Shown one piece after another: positions 35,501 through 48,600 of a DNA stretch of 64,000 nt (position 1 is its first letter; each line of letters starts with the position of its first letter). A program made the translations under genes and the position numbers. This DNA comes from Benincasa hispida (lineage: Eukaryota > Streptophyta > Magnoliopsida > Cucurbitales > Cucurbitaceae). The DNA lies in assembly GCF_009727055.1 (NCBI RefSeq), contig NC_052357.1, forward strand, positions 14,483,376 to 14,547,375. The letters run 5' to 3'. The notes beneath the pieces are model-generated. The model had not been told where the DNA came from. It saw nothing but the letters and a program-made list of their open reading frames with translations, and searched no databases.

Positions 35501-38500
35501 ACCAAGAATGCTCCCTACAATTTATGACGACGTGTCGTTTCTGTTGCCTCTTGATTTGTGAACCTCTATTGAGAGACCTAAGATGGGTGGGAAGAATCTT
35601 GACCTTTCAATATTCATAACACAATAAATATCTCTCGGGCTCTGTCCGTCCTGTGAGGTGGTGGGATTTTTCGCTCTGACTTGACTTCTCTTCATATATA
35701 TCTTTAAAAGCCCTGGTCCATTATTTAATTTTTCACCTAGTGGATCAGAATTTATGATGGCAAGGCCTCCTACTGACTCATGACGTAAGAATCGGATTCC
35801 CAATGTGTCTATGTGCGACTCCCATGCATCATCCCCCAGTTTTGCATTTTGTGACTCATATCCTGTGTGTGTGTGTGTCTAATCTACACGCGATCGGTTT
35901 TTTATTTACCTTTTTACCTCTTTTTCTTTAGAATACTATACGAATATGCCATTAAACCTACGAGTCTTCATCATCCTTTAACATTTCTTGTTTACTTTCC
36001 CACTCGTGTTTCTATTTACTGAACCATTGATTGTTGGTTGGTGTAGTATTTCCCCACTGCCTTCTGTTTCTGTGTGCTGATATTTCTTGTAATGTTTTAT
36101 TTCTATACGTTTAGTATTATTAACTAAACGGGATGGTTTAAAATATAATGAAACAGAGGTGGAAAACAGAGGCCATAGAGAAATGTGACGTGATGGTGTA
36201 TACAAAGATTTTCCTCAAGTTTCCATATAAGTTCTGGCCGTGCGGACCCGGAAAAGAATTCTTTATTTACGCCCATGAAAGAAGGGGCTATTACACGTTT
36301 TGGCAGGTCCGTTAACATACATATATTTTTTGTTAAAATTTTTTCGTTGTTGTTGCCAGCTAACACTCATCTCATCGTCACCACTTATCCAAAAATATTA
36401 AGTGAATAAACAAAGCTTCTTAGCTAGAAGAATTGCATGCTTGCCAATATAAGCCCACAGTGATAGCCAGCCAGGTCTTAGGTTGAACTAGTAGTAGCCG
36501 TTTGACCTATGTGCTATGCATCCATATTTTTTTAACATGTTTGGCTTTTTATATTAGTTTACTCTTATCATTATTAACTTATTATACGGTTGGAAGTACT
36601 TTCATAATGAGTCGTGCATCAGGTGCACATGGGTCACATGCAACCTATCAACTCTCACATTTATTTAATTCTTGATCCTTGGATTGCATATCATCCTGTA
36701 TATTTGCTTTGTAGTACTGTATTGGTTCTCAGAATACGGATGTCATCGCATTGGTCTCTTTAGTTGGATTGATTTAGTTTATGAGTTGTCAAGTATCTAC
36801 TTTTAGTATGTGAATTCAAAATTTTTAAATCTACTCGTTAAAATACAACATAGGCTGATATAAATTATAGCTTTTATATCTTAGGGTATGTTTGGGAGTT
36901 ATTTTGAGATGGTCAAAATAACTTTTTCTCTTACCAAAATCAATTAAAACGATGGTGTTTAGCCTGAACTAAAATTGATTTTAGAAAAATCTAAAATCAT
37001 TTCAAATTGATTTTGGAGGAATTAGTTGATAGGTGGTTTTTGTTAAGTGATTGATTGAGAATAATTCCCAAAATGTTTATCTAATTCAGTTTTTTGTTGA
37101 AATATTGTTGGTTAGTTATTTGTGAAATCCAATTTTTTAAAATTTTAAATACTGGAACAAAAGATAACCTGTCTGTCATTAAATGGTTAATAAAACAAAC
37201 AATTATATATATTTGGAATTTTCTTATAAACATTCACCTTACATATCTCCACGACTTCAACTGACAATGTTATGGCATTTGATACTCGATCTTCCTTCTA
37301 TGACTTGCTATGGATTAATAATCATACTATTGTCAAACTGACTATATTATGATAACATCAGAACATGGAGAATGCCTATCCTGGGTCCAATATCCTGGTG
37401 GTGACAATTACGAATGGAGAATCAAAACGAATCGAAGCTCAATCTGATGAAGAGACATTGAAAGAATCCATGGAAGTGCTTAGGGATATGTTTGGACACA
37501 ACATCCCGGATGCTATTGACATACTTGTTCCTCGCTGGTGGAGTAACAGGTTTCAACGTGGTAGCTACAGTAACTACCCCATCATCTCCGATTGCCAAGT
37601 TGTTCAAAACATTAAGGTTCACTGCCTATTTATCTATCTGCAAATTTTGACTCATAACTGACTGCATGATTGGTCGATCTGTAAACACTTAGAAAGTAGA
37701 CAACTCTTTGTAGAAGCCTGCGAATATGATAAATTCCACAACTGTATTGTCTCAACCCTGTATAACTAACAAATTCTGTTAGGGGCTTGTTTGGCCCAAA
37801 GAATAGGAGTTGGGGGAGTAGCTTGTTTGGCCCAATGAGTTTTTAAATCCACTGTGGCCCCCAACTTAACGGAATATTAATTCTATGACTTATTAACTTC
37901 TTATATTGTGGGCTATATGACTAAATAGTTTTAAACTTAAGAACTCTCTAGACTAAAGAATTTTACTCTGTCCCAAACGCCCTCTAAAAGAGCATATAGG
38001 GCTGAGTTGGAATATGTGACATGATAAAACACAGACAAGCTAATGTAGTGTGTCCAGCAGTTGTTTTGTTTGATTTTTCTTTGGTTGTTAATTAAATTAC
38101 TTCCTTAGTGGGCTCAAATCCTCCAGGGTTAACCTCTCGTATCAGCTAGATTTGAATCATAGTGTGGAAACACTTGTTGAGGAATTTTTAGCATTTTAGA
38201 TTTGTTTGATGATAGACTAGATATTTCATTTGAACTAATGTACTTTTGCTGGTGTGTCATTTCCAGGAACCCATCGGACGCATCTACTTCACTGGGGAAC
38301 ACACAAGCGAAAGATTTAATGGCTATGTACATGGTGGATATCTTGCAGGTTTTTGAAACACCTTCTAACTAATTTAATTTTGTTAATTAGAAACTTTATT
38401 CCATGCTTCTAATATATGTTTGTCTGATGAGAATCTCTTTTATTGACCAATGTAAACAGGCATAGACACAAGCAATGCGTTGTTGGAAGAAATGAGGAAA

Positions 38501-38671
38501 GATAAGGAGAGAAAAAGTGATGGCCAATCATTCTTGTTAGAACCCTTATTAGCTCTAACAGGATCATTGACATTGACACAAACAGAGGCCGTCTCAGGCC
38601 TTCACAAATGTGATCTTCCAACACAATTGTACCTTAACGGCAAGCTCGGTATCCAGGAAGCGATTTTATGA
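32600..38671 (+). CDS. PAO1: Polyamine oxidase 1 (FAD-dependent), 10 exons
   Basis: Exons, all GT-AG with matching phases: 32600-32651, 32780-33029, 33301-33426, 33556-33617, 33708-33862, 35262-35405, 36157-36306, 37362-37616, 38267-38348, 38460-38671; 495 residues. The protein oxidises polyamines such as spermine and thermospermine, with FAD. Residues 13-18 are the GAGVSG dinucleotide fold, E37 and DRIGGR (40-45) bind FAD, and K280 in YTKIFLKF matches the conserved lysine near the flavin in maize PAO. The C-terminal [20 protein letters not shown] is the second FAD block. There is no signal peptide and no peroxisomal tripeptide (end EAIL), so cytosol is likely, as for Arabidopsis PAO1, its closest remembered relative. 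Val64 stands where maize PAO has the active-site Glu62. Intron 5 is 1.4 kb. The start codon is the only ATG before the Rossmann motif. Confidence 0.96.
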
Positions 38672-39722
38672 CTACATGGACGACATGCTGAGGAACATAG
38701 ATCTCATTTGTACGATGAAGAAAACACAGTGGGTGACACAGATGATGAGAAGATGAATTTGAATTCGAAGTCGATTTGAGACTCGATACCATCCATGAAG
38801 AAGAACGCATGAAATGAAAGCAGGAGATAGGTGAAGAAAATAAAGTTATGTGATGATGATCTTCATAGAAATCAAGGTGTGCGCCCACTTGTCTGATAGT
38901 TGAAGGGGTTTACTATTAATATGGGGCTTTAGTTCTAGAAATTATTTTGTTGATGAAAAGGTTCTAGAGGAATTGGTGGGGGGGAAATATATTGGATTTT
39001 CTAATTGTATTGTTACTGATCTCTTAATACAAGAAAGAAGTTGATCTCTCACTTTTTAGTAGCGTTCACCATTGCTTCATCTTCGTTCATTATTTGACTA
39101 ATTTAAAATCTCTGTTTGTGAGCTCCATAATAGGTTTGAAGTTCAATAATATTAATTTGGACTCAGCAATTGGATATTTTAAAATATTGACATAACATAT
39201 TTGATTAGATTAACATTGGTACGATGAGACAATGAAATAGTATGATAGTGTAGAGTTAGTAGACCAACCGAATAAAATATACGGGCCAGATTGGATCAGT
39301 TAGGTCTCTCAATGGACTATGCATGCACAAGTGGTGTCTCCTAAATCAAAATTTTATTCAACTTGTCAAATCTTCTAATATGTCACTTTATACCATTACT
39401 TATTACACAAGATGCAATTAAAGTTTTAAAGTACAACTTTCAAGATGCGTTACAATGACAATTTCAATGCTGAATTGCTTCGAAGACTGAAAACTATTCT
39501 CACAAACCAATACGGGTAATTGTTCCAAATTAAGTACGTTTAAATTTGAATGATTGAGCCATTGAAAAGAAGGTACGCTTTATTGGTATGCCTAATTTTT
39601 AGTTCTTTTATGTCTTTCTTAACCATGGTTTCATATTTCTAGGATCTCTCTTATTTGTATGTGATCTCAGTTTATTCATATTCTAAGATCAAATCAAATA
39701 TATGGCGTAAATAACATAAGTC
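38672..39722. other. PAO1 3' region and intergenic spacer
   Basis: Holds the PAO1 3' untranslated region, with an AATAAA at 38839-38844 as a candidate polyadenylation signal, and then AT-rich spacer before STELLO. No gene seen. Confidence 0.55.
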
Positions 39723-39783
39723 CAAGTCATAAGAGCAATTTTCTTAAATTTGACGAACTAAATGTCGTAGAATTGGATAGTTG

Positions 39784-39819
<36 letters not shown>

Positions 39820-39828
39820 AATATTGTC

Positions 39829-39862
<34 letters not shown>

Positions 39863-40119
39863 ACCATCAATGACCCGAATTTGTCTGTATGATCAGTTGG
39901 CCACTGTCGGCTGAAGGTCTGAGATGAAAGAAAGAAACACAGAGAGATTTCTCTCTATGTTTCTGTTTCCTTCCCCATTTGAGCTTTCTATGATTATCCA
40001 AAACTCTCTCTGAGTTCAAAAATCACTCCACAGAGCTCAGAACCTGAGTACTTTAGTACTTACCATGTTGGTCCAAGATCGTCAAAACCCAAAACCCCAC
40101 CAAATCCCACTCGCCAATC
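39723..40119 (+). repeat. First copy of an exact 397-bp duplication (probable assembly artefact)
   Basis: Identical, as far as I can read, to 40121-40517, including a run of 30 T and one of 28 A. It carries a second STELLO start codon at 40065 and the first 18 codons, then runs into the N at 40120. Confidence 0.93.
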
Positions 40120-40120
40120 N
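40120..40120. other. Assembly gap (single N)
   Basis: The only ambiguous base in the window, placed exactly between the two 397-bp copies, as when two overlapping contigs are abutted instead of merged. Confidence 0.95.
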
Positions 40121-40181
40121 CAAGTCATAAGAGCAATTTTCTTAAATTTGACGAACTAAATGTCGTAGAATTGGATAGTTG

Positions 40182-40217
<36 letters not shown>

Positions 40218-40226
40218 AATATTGTC

Positions 40227-40260
<34 letters not shown>

Positions 40261-40517
40261 ACCATCAATGACCCGAATTTGTCTGTATGATCAGTTGGCC
40301 ACTGTCGGCTGAAGGTCTGAGATGAAAGAAAGAAACACAGAGAGATTTCTCTCTATGTTTCTGTTTCCTTCCCCATTTGAGCTTTCTATGATTATCCAAA
40401 ACTCTCTCTGAGTTCAAAAATCACTCCACAGAGCTCAGAACCTGAGTACTTTAGTACTTACCATGTTGGTCCAAGATCGTCAAAACCCAAAACCCCACCA
40501 AATCCCACTCGCCAATC
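40121..40517 (+). repeat. Second copy of the 397-bp duplication, STELLO promoter and start
   Basis: The copy that continues into the intact STELLO gene. It holds the T30 and A28 runs separated by 17 bases, then a CT-rich leader with the small hairpin AGAGAGATTTCTCTCT, and the ATG at 40463. Confidence 0.93.
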
Positions 40518-43500
40518 CCTTCCCTGAATCCAAACCCTTCGATTTCTCCAACTGGGTCTCTCTCAATCTCTTCAAACTCGCCACCCTTTTCTTCCTCACC
40601 CTCACAATCGCTTCCTTCTTCTTCCTCAGAGGAGCTCGCGATTCTGCTGCATTTCTCTGCTTCAACTCTCGCCCCAAGCCCTCTGATCTCACCCATTTGC
40701 CCAAAATCAACTTCGATTCGATTCATCCCCTTGTCGACAAGTCCTCGAGTTATGCTTCTTTTAGTTCTGATCGGTGGATTGTTGTTTCTGTTTCGAGTTA
40801 TCCTTCCGATTCGCTTCGAAAGCTTGTGAAAACCAGAGGATGGCAGGTACTAGCTGTGGGAAATTCTAGAACTCCATCGGATTGGAGTCTTAAGGGAGTT
40901 ATATTTTTGTCGCTAGAGCAGCAATCTAGCTTAGGGTTTAGAGTTGTCGATTTTCTTCCTTATGATTCTTATGCTAGAAAGACTGTTGGATATCTTTTCG
41001 CTATCCAACATGGCGCGAAAATGATATTCGATGCAGACGATCGGGGTGAAGTGATCGATGGGGATCTCGGGAAGCATTTTGATTTGAAACTCTCCAATGT
41101 AGATACATTGCAGGAGAGAATCTTGCAGTTTGATTTCGAGAACCCGAATAAAACTGTTGTGAATCCGTATATTCATTTCGGACAGCGATCGGTTTGGCCT
41201 CGAGGGCTGCCATTGGAGAATGTAGGAGATGTTGTGTATGAAGAACATTACAGCCAAGTATTTGGAGGAATGCAGTTCATTCAACAAGGCATTTGCAATG
41301 GTTTACCAGATGTGGATTCGGTGTTTTACTTCACTCGAAAAACTGGTTCGCAGGCATTCAACATAAGATTCGACGAGCACGCACCAAAAGTCGCCTTACC
41401 TCAGGGCGTGATGGTACCATTGAATTCTTTCAATACTTTGTTTCATTACTCAGCATTATGGGCTCTGATGCTTCCTGTTTCAGTTAGTACAATGGCTTGT
41501 GATATCTTGAGAGGTTATTGGGCACAAAGACTTTTATGGGAAATAGGAGGTTTAGTAGTGGTTTATCCACCAACAATGTATAGATATGATGACATTGAAG
41601 GATATCCATTTTCAGAAGAGAAAGATCTGCATGTGAATGTGGGGAGATTGGTGAAGTTCTTGAGTTCATGGAGATCAAACAAGGCCACATTCTTTGAGAA
41701 GGTTATGGAATTGAGTAATACAATGGGAGAGGAAGGGTTTTGGAAGGAGAATGATGTGAAACTGAGTGGGGCTTGGCTTCAAGATTTGGTATCTGTTGGG
41801 TATATTGAACCAAGAATGAAGGTATTTGAAATGAGGAAACAAAGGAAGAAAAGGATTGGTGATGGGAGGAGTTTTGTTCCTCATAAATTGCCTGGTTTTC
41901 ATCTTGGGGTGGAGGAATCTGAGACTGTGAACTTTGAAATAGGGAAGTTGATTAGATGGAGGAAGAAGTTTGGTAATGTGGTGATGGTTTTGTTTGTTGA
42001 AAATGGAGATGTGGAGAGAATTGCCATGAAATGGAGATTGCTTTATGGAAGGATCTTCAAAACAGTGGTGGTAGTGGCAGAGCATGGCAGGGAAGATTTG
42101 GGAGTGGAGGAAGCTTCTTTGGAGTTCATATACAAGTAAGTAATTCCCCATCCTAGATGAAAATTAATTTAATGCATCTTATACTTCACTTTTTTTTTTT
42201 ACACATTAGACCCAAGTAGATATAACATAGTGCGAAAAAAAAAAAATTACAAATATGATTAAATTTAAATAGTCTATCAGTATAGACCATATTATTGGTA
42301 GGAGTCTATCAGTGATAAACTGTATAACTAGTATAGAAATCTATCGTTGATAGACTTGAGTATATTTGCAATTTTTTTAAAATGATATTATACACTCAGT
42401 AATTATTTTTAAAATTGCTATCAATTGCAATTATTTATTTATTTTTTCCTGCCATGTGGATCTTTCTTCGGTTTCCTAAAATATTTATTTTTATTTTTTA
42501 TAGTGATTAGAGTGGATTCAGGGGATTGGATATATTTGTATTTTGAGTTGAGTTGCATAGGTTTTTCAACAATTTAGTGTGGGGATTGAACCTCCAATCT
42601 CTTGGATTAGGCATATCACTGTCCTAAGCTCATCTTGGCGGGACTTGCCTAGTATTTTTTTAGAGGGAAAATTTTTATTTTATCATTTTAGTTGATTGGT
42701 GAGTTAGTCAATCTTTAATTTAATTTAATTGATTAACATTATTTATTATTATTTTTTTAATGAAAACAATCACTTTCAATAGAAAATACATGAGTATATA
42801 CAAAATCAATCTTTAATTAACTTAACGTTGGAATTACAATAACTAGTCGAATTAATGTTTTGGTTTTTTTTTCTTTTCAAAATTCGGCTTAAAAACTACT
42901 AACAAAAAATTAAATTAAAGCACTTGATAGCAAAGAGCAAATTGCAAAATGTCGAACCGTGCAAACTTTTTTTTTTTTTTTTTGTTTTTTTTTCCTTTTT
43001 TAAACATCGACTTTATTATCATGGTTTTTAAAGTCCTTAAAAGCAATAATTTAGTCCTTGAATTACAGTTGGTAACAATTTGATCCTTACATTTTCGTAA
43101 TAGTTCAGAATTTAATCTTTGTAATAAAAAATGGTAACAATTTAATCATTTTAATCTTTTTTAAAAAATTATAACAGCTTATTATTGATCATAAAAAAAA
43201 TCCTTTAAAATTAAATGTTGATTGTATTATGTAAGTCTAATCTTTAAATTCAATAAACATATTTGTTCTTGGTTAAGTTTATCAATCTCTATATGCAAAA
43301 TTTTAAATTAGATCTTAGTATTTTTTTTTTCACAATGTATATTTTTTCACACGATACAAATATTGGAAAATATTTAAAAACTAAAGTTTGAATAATAAAT
43401 TATTACCCTAAGACCGTCCTTTAACCTCATTTTAAATTCTTATCTTTTTTTTTTTTAAAAAAAATTATTTTTAATTTTCAGAATTGTTTCAAAAAAGAAA

Positions 43501-45181
43501 AAAAAATAATTTTCAGAATTCCGATTGAAAAAAATAATTAAAAAAATATATTAAATAAATGTTCAACAGAACATATCCACAATTACAAAGTTGGCGATTT
43601 AACTAAACTAGTAGCTTAGAAGATATCAATTTCATTATTTATTGAAGTTTTAAATTCAATCTACAATTTACTGAAATCGAAAATTTACAGTTTCCCTGAG
43701 AAAATATTTATTTATTTATTTTTTCCAGTTGTTGAAGAAGAAATTCACTTCTTTCTTATTTTTCTTATTTTAGGATAAGGTTGCGTTTTTAAAAAGGAAT
43801 TTCATCCTATTTATATAATTTCTTATCTTGCTGTCTTTGTAAACTTTAGTGGTAATATGATTTAATGTTTTTTTTTTTTTAATTTTTATTTTTATGAAGA
43901 TATATAGCTCTATATGTTAAACATTACAATGTTTGTAAAAAAGGGAATTGATCAGGTGCATGTAAGCTGTCCAAATACTTAAAGATTTTTTTTTTTTGAA
44001 AAATGATTATTATTATTATTTTTTAAAGTTTGAGTGCATGAAAAATTAATATTTGGGTGATTTCCCCCTCCAAATTTCTTTGTAGTCCTAGTACAAGAGC
44101 CTTCATTCGTAATTTAGATGTAGATTAAAATATCTTATTTAGTCAAAATAGAAATGTGAAGTACCACTTTCAGAATAAAACTATATATGGTTTAGTTATA
44201 CAGATAACAAAATATTATTAAAAAGAATTACACTAACATATTCTAAAATTGGTGTAAATACATTAAAAAGGAAATAGTGATATGACGTTTATACCACCAA
44301 ATGGATTCAAATAATCAAGGGAAAATGGGGCACTGGTTTACTACTTTACCTAAAATATGTCATGTATGCTATTTTTTTACTCAGCTTTAGTTTGATAACA
44401 GAATAAAAAGAAATCATTTTTAATAAAAATGGACTGAATATTTATATAGAAAAGGTCATGAATGATAAATTCAACAAAATAATTCTCTTTCTATAGGTAC
44501 CTGTCCATGGTATTTGAAAGATTTCCTAATGCAGAAGGTTTCTTGTTCCTCCAAGATAATACCATTCTCAACTATTGGAATTTACTGCAAGCAGATAAAG
44601 ATAAACTTTGGATCACTTACAAGGTAATGCAGCTCTCAGTTGTATGATTGTATCTCTCTTACTTTGTAGATCAGTTGAAGAAATGTATAAAATATTTCTT
44701 TTTCTCACAGGTCCCTCAATCTTGGACCATTGTCAGTGATGATTCTGTCTGGTTTGCTAAACAAGCAGACTGGGTGAAGAAGGTTGTGAGCACAATGCCT
44801 GTTCATTTTCAAGTCAACTATAAGGAAAATAACCCAACCGAGCAAGCTCTCGCGATTTGCAACAGTGAAGTGTTTTACGTACCTCAGCAGTTTGTGGGAG
44901 ACTTCAAGGATCTTGTAGCTCTTGTTGGCAACTACAAGATTGATTACAGAGTAGCTGTGGCAATGTTTTTCATGGCGATGGATTCGCCATTAAATTTCGA
45001 CGACGTTTTCAGCAGAATGGTATATAAGAAGACACCAGCAGAACTGTTGAGTAATGTTACAAACTTGTATGCTGCTGAAGTTCCTGCTGTTCATCCATGG
45101 AGGGCTTCCAATGAAGTGGAATTTGCTAAGCTTATGAGACTTATGGCTGCAGGTGACCCGCTACTGAAAGAGCTGGTATAA
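40463..45181 (+). CDS. STELLO: STELLO-type Golgi glycosyltransferase (DUF288), 3 exons
   Basis: Exons 40463-42135, 44497-44623 and 44711-45181 join in phase to give 756 residues, close to the Arabidopsis STELLO proteins. The N-terminus MLVQDRQNPKP is shared with that family. Residues 36-55 form one membrane segment, so a type II Golgi protein with a lumenal catalytic domain. MIFDADDRGEV at 187-197 holds a DxD-type motif (D190, D192) expected to bind the metal and sugar nucleotide. Later conserved text includes FGQRSVWPRGLPLENVGD and FVPHKLPGFHLGV. In Arabidopsis STELLO1 and 2 interact with cellulose synthases in the Golgi and promote complex assembly; the same role is inferred here. Intron 1 is 2.36 kb and carries dispersed repeats. 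The promoter copy is duplicated around an N at 40120. The gene converges with NAGLU, 440 bp between stops. Confidence 0.95.
42250..42375. repeat. CTATCAGTGATA-type dispersed repeat in STELLO intron 1
   Basis: Several close copies of TCTATCAGT/GATAGACT in both orientations occur between 42275 and 42355. I remember this motif as common in cucurbit introns, which is one basis for the organism guess. Confidence 0.5.
43020..43170. repeat. Decayed fold-back relative in STELLO intron 1
   Basis: TTTAGTCCTTGAATTACAG and repeated GGTAACAATTTGATCC-type text match the arm of the fold-back element at 28.4 kb. Confidence 0.5.
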
Positions 45182-45621
45182 GAGTTGAAAATAATCGAAA
45201 TCTGAAAGTATAAATGTATGTGTAATTTGGAGCCATATCTTTTCCTCAATTTTTCTTTTTTTGGGTTAAATTATTATTATTTTTTTTTCACATTCAAATT
45301 TTTGTAGAGGAAGTTCAAAGGAAATACCAAAGTGAACTGTATATTGTTTTGCTTTCAATTTGCAGAACATAGATGCTCAAATGATGAATAATACTTGAGA
45401 GCTAAAAAGATTCAAAAGTTAAGAGAATCATCTTTGACACAAACTAATGATATTATGACAAATTATTGGAAACAGAGACAGAACATTAGAGCCCATAAGT
45501 GGTCTCATTGCAAAACAGAAACAACTGGCAGGGATCATGAATAATCTTTGACATTGGAAAAATGAAAAAACTAAGAATTGAAATGGTCATACCATGTTTG
45601 TTTTGGTATAGAGAAATTGTT
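45182..45621. other. Convergent 3' spacer between STELLO and NAGLU
   Basis: Only 440 bp separate the two stop codons, so both 3' untranslated regions lie here and the transcripts may overlap. No further gene seen. Confidence 0.7.
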
Positions 45622-48600
45622 TCAACCAAAGTACTTTTCATACAAGGCTTTAGAAATAGCAACTGCATTTCCTTCAGCTTTAACTGGGTAAAGCTCTGAA
45701 GCAGCTTGCCATTTGTTTGAAAACAGTATCCATTCCCTTCTCCAGTCTTCCAAATGGAAGCTTTCATTTTTTCTCAAGCTTTTTGATAGGTAATAAAAAT
45801 AGGTCAAAGCTCTTGGGAGATAGTAACCTTCCAGTAGCCCACTCCAGTACTTATTTGCTGATAAGGAGCATAAAAATATGTTAATTTGAAAGAGGGGAAA
45901 GGAAGAATAATATATAATAGTAGCATTGAAGTGCGTAATATTACCATAATCATGAAGTTTGCTCTGATTGATTTCTGTGTTATCATACCACATAGTCACT
46001 TGTGTTCTTGCATTCCATTCATACTGAACCAAGGAGAAAATTTGGAGCTTGCTTTTCTTAACCAATTTATAAAGTGGAAAACAATAAATACTAATGCAAG
46101 AAGGAAAAGAACTTGCCTTTAATAAAATAGTAATCCAACAATAGAATTTCTTACCATGGCAAAAAAATTTCCAACGGTTAAACAAAGTTGACAAAAAAAG
46201 AAGAAAAAAAAAGCTGTAGTATATATATGTATATATATACAAAACAGTAACATTTCATAGATAGGATTAAATTACCAAAAAAAAAAAAAAAAAAAATCCA
46301 ATTGGCCGTGAGGGTTGATAAACTCAAGGGCTGACTGTGGTACAAAGTATTTTAATTTAGGGTATAATAATTTGTATTTGGGTGCAGACTATTCTAGTAT
46401 GAGTTGCAAATGAGGAGAGAGGATGATCATGGTTACAAAATAGTAAATAATAAGAGTTTTCAAATAGTTATACTGTAGCTAAGTGAGTTACGATAATTGG
46501 GAGCTTCACTCCACTAAGGCAAGTTGGGAGCTAAACACTTCCTAAACGTGTTCTTAGAAAAGAAATTCTGAAGCTTTTATCTAGTACCTAGTCTCTTTCT
46601 ACCTTCCTTGCTAAGGTTTGTCTGCATGTCTTCACTGATTTCTCCACAACAGTTTTTCTCTCACTAGTCCCTCTACTCATACTCTCGTTAACAACCTTTA
46701 TGTATGCTCTTTATCTCACTAATTTCTTTCTATTATGTAGGCCATTTGATAACTATTTTGTTTTTGTTTTCTATTTTTGAATCTTTCGCTTATAAATATC
46801 ACTTCCAAATGCTTGTTTCTTTGTTTTCTTTTCTACCTTTTAAAAATGTTTTCAAAATATAGGCCAAATTTTAAAAGAGAAAAAAAAAAGTTTATTTTTA
46901 CTTTTAGAATTTGCTAAGAATTCACGTATTTGTAAATATAATAGAAACATACTATAGAAATTGAAGGTAAGTGGGCATAATTTTTTAAAACAAAATGGTT
47001 AGCAAAACGGAAAGGTTAATGGGAAAAGAGTAGCTGTATGCTGTAAGTATCATGCCATTAGAAAGGGACAATTCCTAACCTGCTTCATCTCAGATGCATT
47101 TGTGGCCAACTTCTTTGCACTTTCAAGCCATGTTCCAAGCAGAAAGTTTGAATTAGAAGCTAGTAGTCTGTCAATATCTCTAATTAATTGAATAAACCTC
47201 TTGCTGTGAAGATTTTGGGCCTTCACATTCTTGCGCTGAAAAGCAGTTACAGCCTTCAAATATTCTTCATTTGCCAGCTTCCCTAGCACTTGCCGTGTTA
47301 AGTCAACCAAGTCATATCTGTTCAATTACAATTAACAATAAACTAAATTGATCATATCTTCAGAATGAGGCTCGATTACGACACACTAAGGTTGAATTTT
47401 TAGCTTCTCTATGAACATGTTGATTTGAAACTTATCCGGAACATCTGAAGTGGTTGACAAGAAGACTTGGATTGTAAGTAAGACATATCAACTCCTCATC
47501 CTTAAGACTTAATTATATGGTATATGCATATGACAATGTGCCATTTTACCTATATGTAGCGCCGTGGATGAGATTATCGTCTGCATTAAGAAGTAGCTGT
47601 AAGGCATTGGTAACCTCCTGAGTGGAATACCATAGATGTGGCTTTCTCAAATCAGAACTTGAAGATGGATCCCAATCAGGAAGTTTGACAATGAAATCAG
47701 TGTTATGGTCCTGGAAAAAAAAAAATTTAAAGGAATGGATCAGTAAAATCGGGCAAGATGGAGTCACCTAGCCATAAAGCAGAACAAGGTAGAAGAACAC
47801 AATAGTTTTTTAAAAAACCTCCATATTGCAGCTGGGCATGTCTCACTTATATTATATCTTCAAGTAATAATCATCAAATGCAACGCATCCAGTAAATAAA
47901 AAAAGAGATGGGTGCTTCCATCCTGTGTTAACCAATTTGATTTTCTTGAAGTAGAAATAAGGGCAGTCTCAAAAGTTACACAATTTTGATAGAGCTTTTT
48001 GGGCAAAGCTACCAGTTTTCATAATTACAAAATAGCAGAGTCTACTCAATGAATTTGGGATGACTTTGGAAAAAACATTAATCAAGTAATTTTGCTAAAA
48101 GTACTTTTAAAGTGTTTTTAAAATGTTCAAAGTTATTTTTATAATTATAGAAAATAATATTCTTGTCTGAACATTATGTCTCAACTTTACGTACCGCAAT
48201 ACCATCAGTGCAGTTGTAAATTGTATGATAAAGGATCGTCCAAGCTGCATCAACATAATGATCTGCTTTGCCGTAACGACAACGGGAATAGGTCTTCAAC
48301 CACTCCTACAAGATATTACAATATTTCATTATGGTCCTCCCATCATTGCCATCAGAGTTATTTCATAGATGTTTATATAAATCCATCATATGCAAGAATA
48401 CTCCATTGGGACAACAGTAGATATTACAACGAGGAGAATAGAAATTGTGACAGAGGGAATTATTTAAAAAATAAACAGTTCGAAAAGGAATGTGTAACAG
48501 TGTAAGAACATGGACTCATTATAGTCAATGTTTAGAACTGCTTAATTTCAAAACCCAGTTATGGATGAATAATATGAGAGGAAGATAAAAAATTAAACTT

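Noticed and set aside
41675..42151. 158-codon frame antisense to STELLO exon 1
   Set aside because: Mirror frame of a well-supported coding exon; no recognisable protein.
48176..48505. 109-codon frame on the plus strand
   Set aside because: Antisense to NAGLU exon 15 (48195-48305) plus intron sequence.
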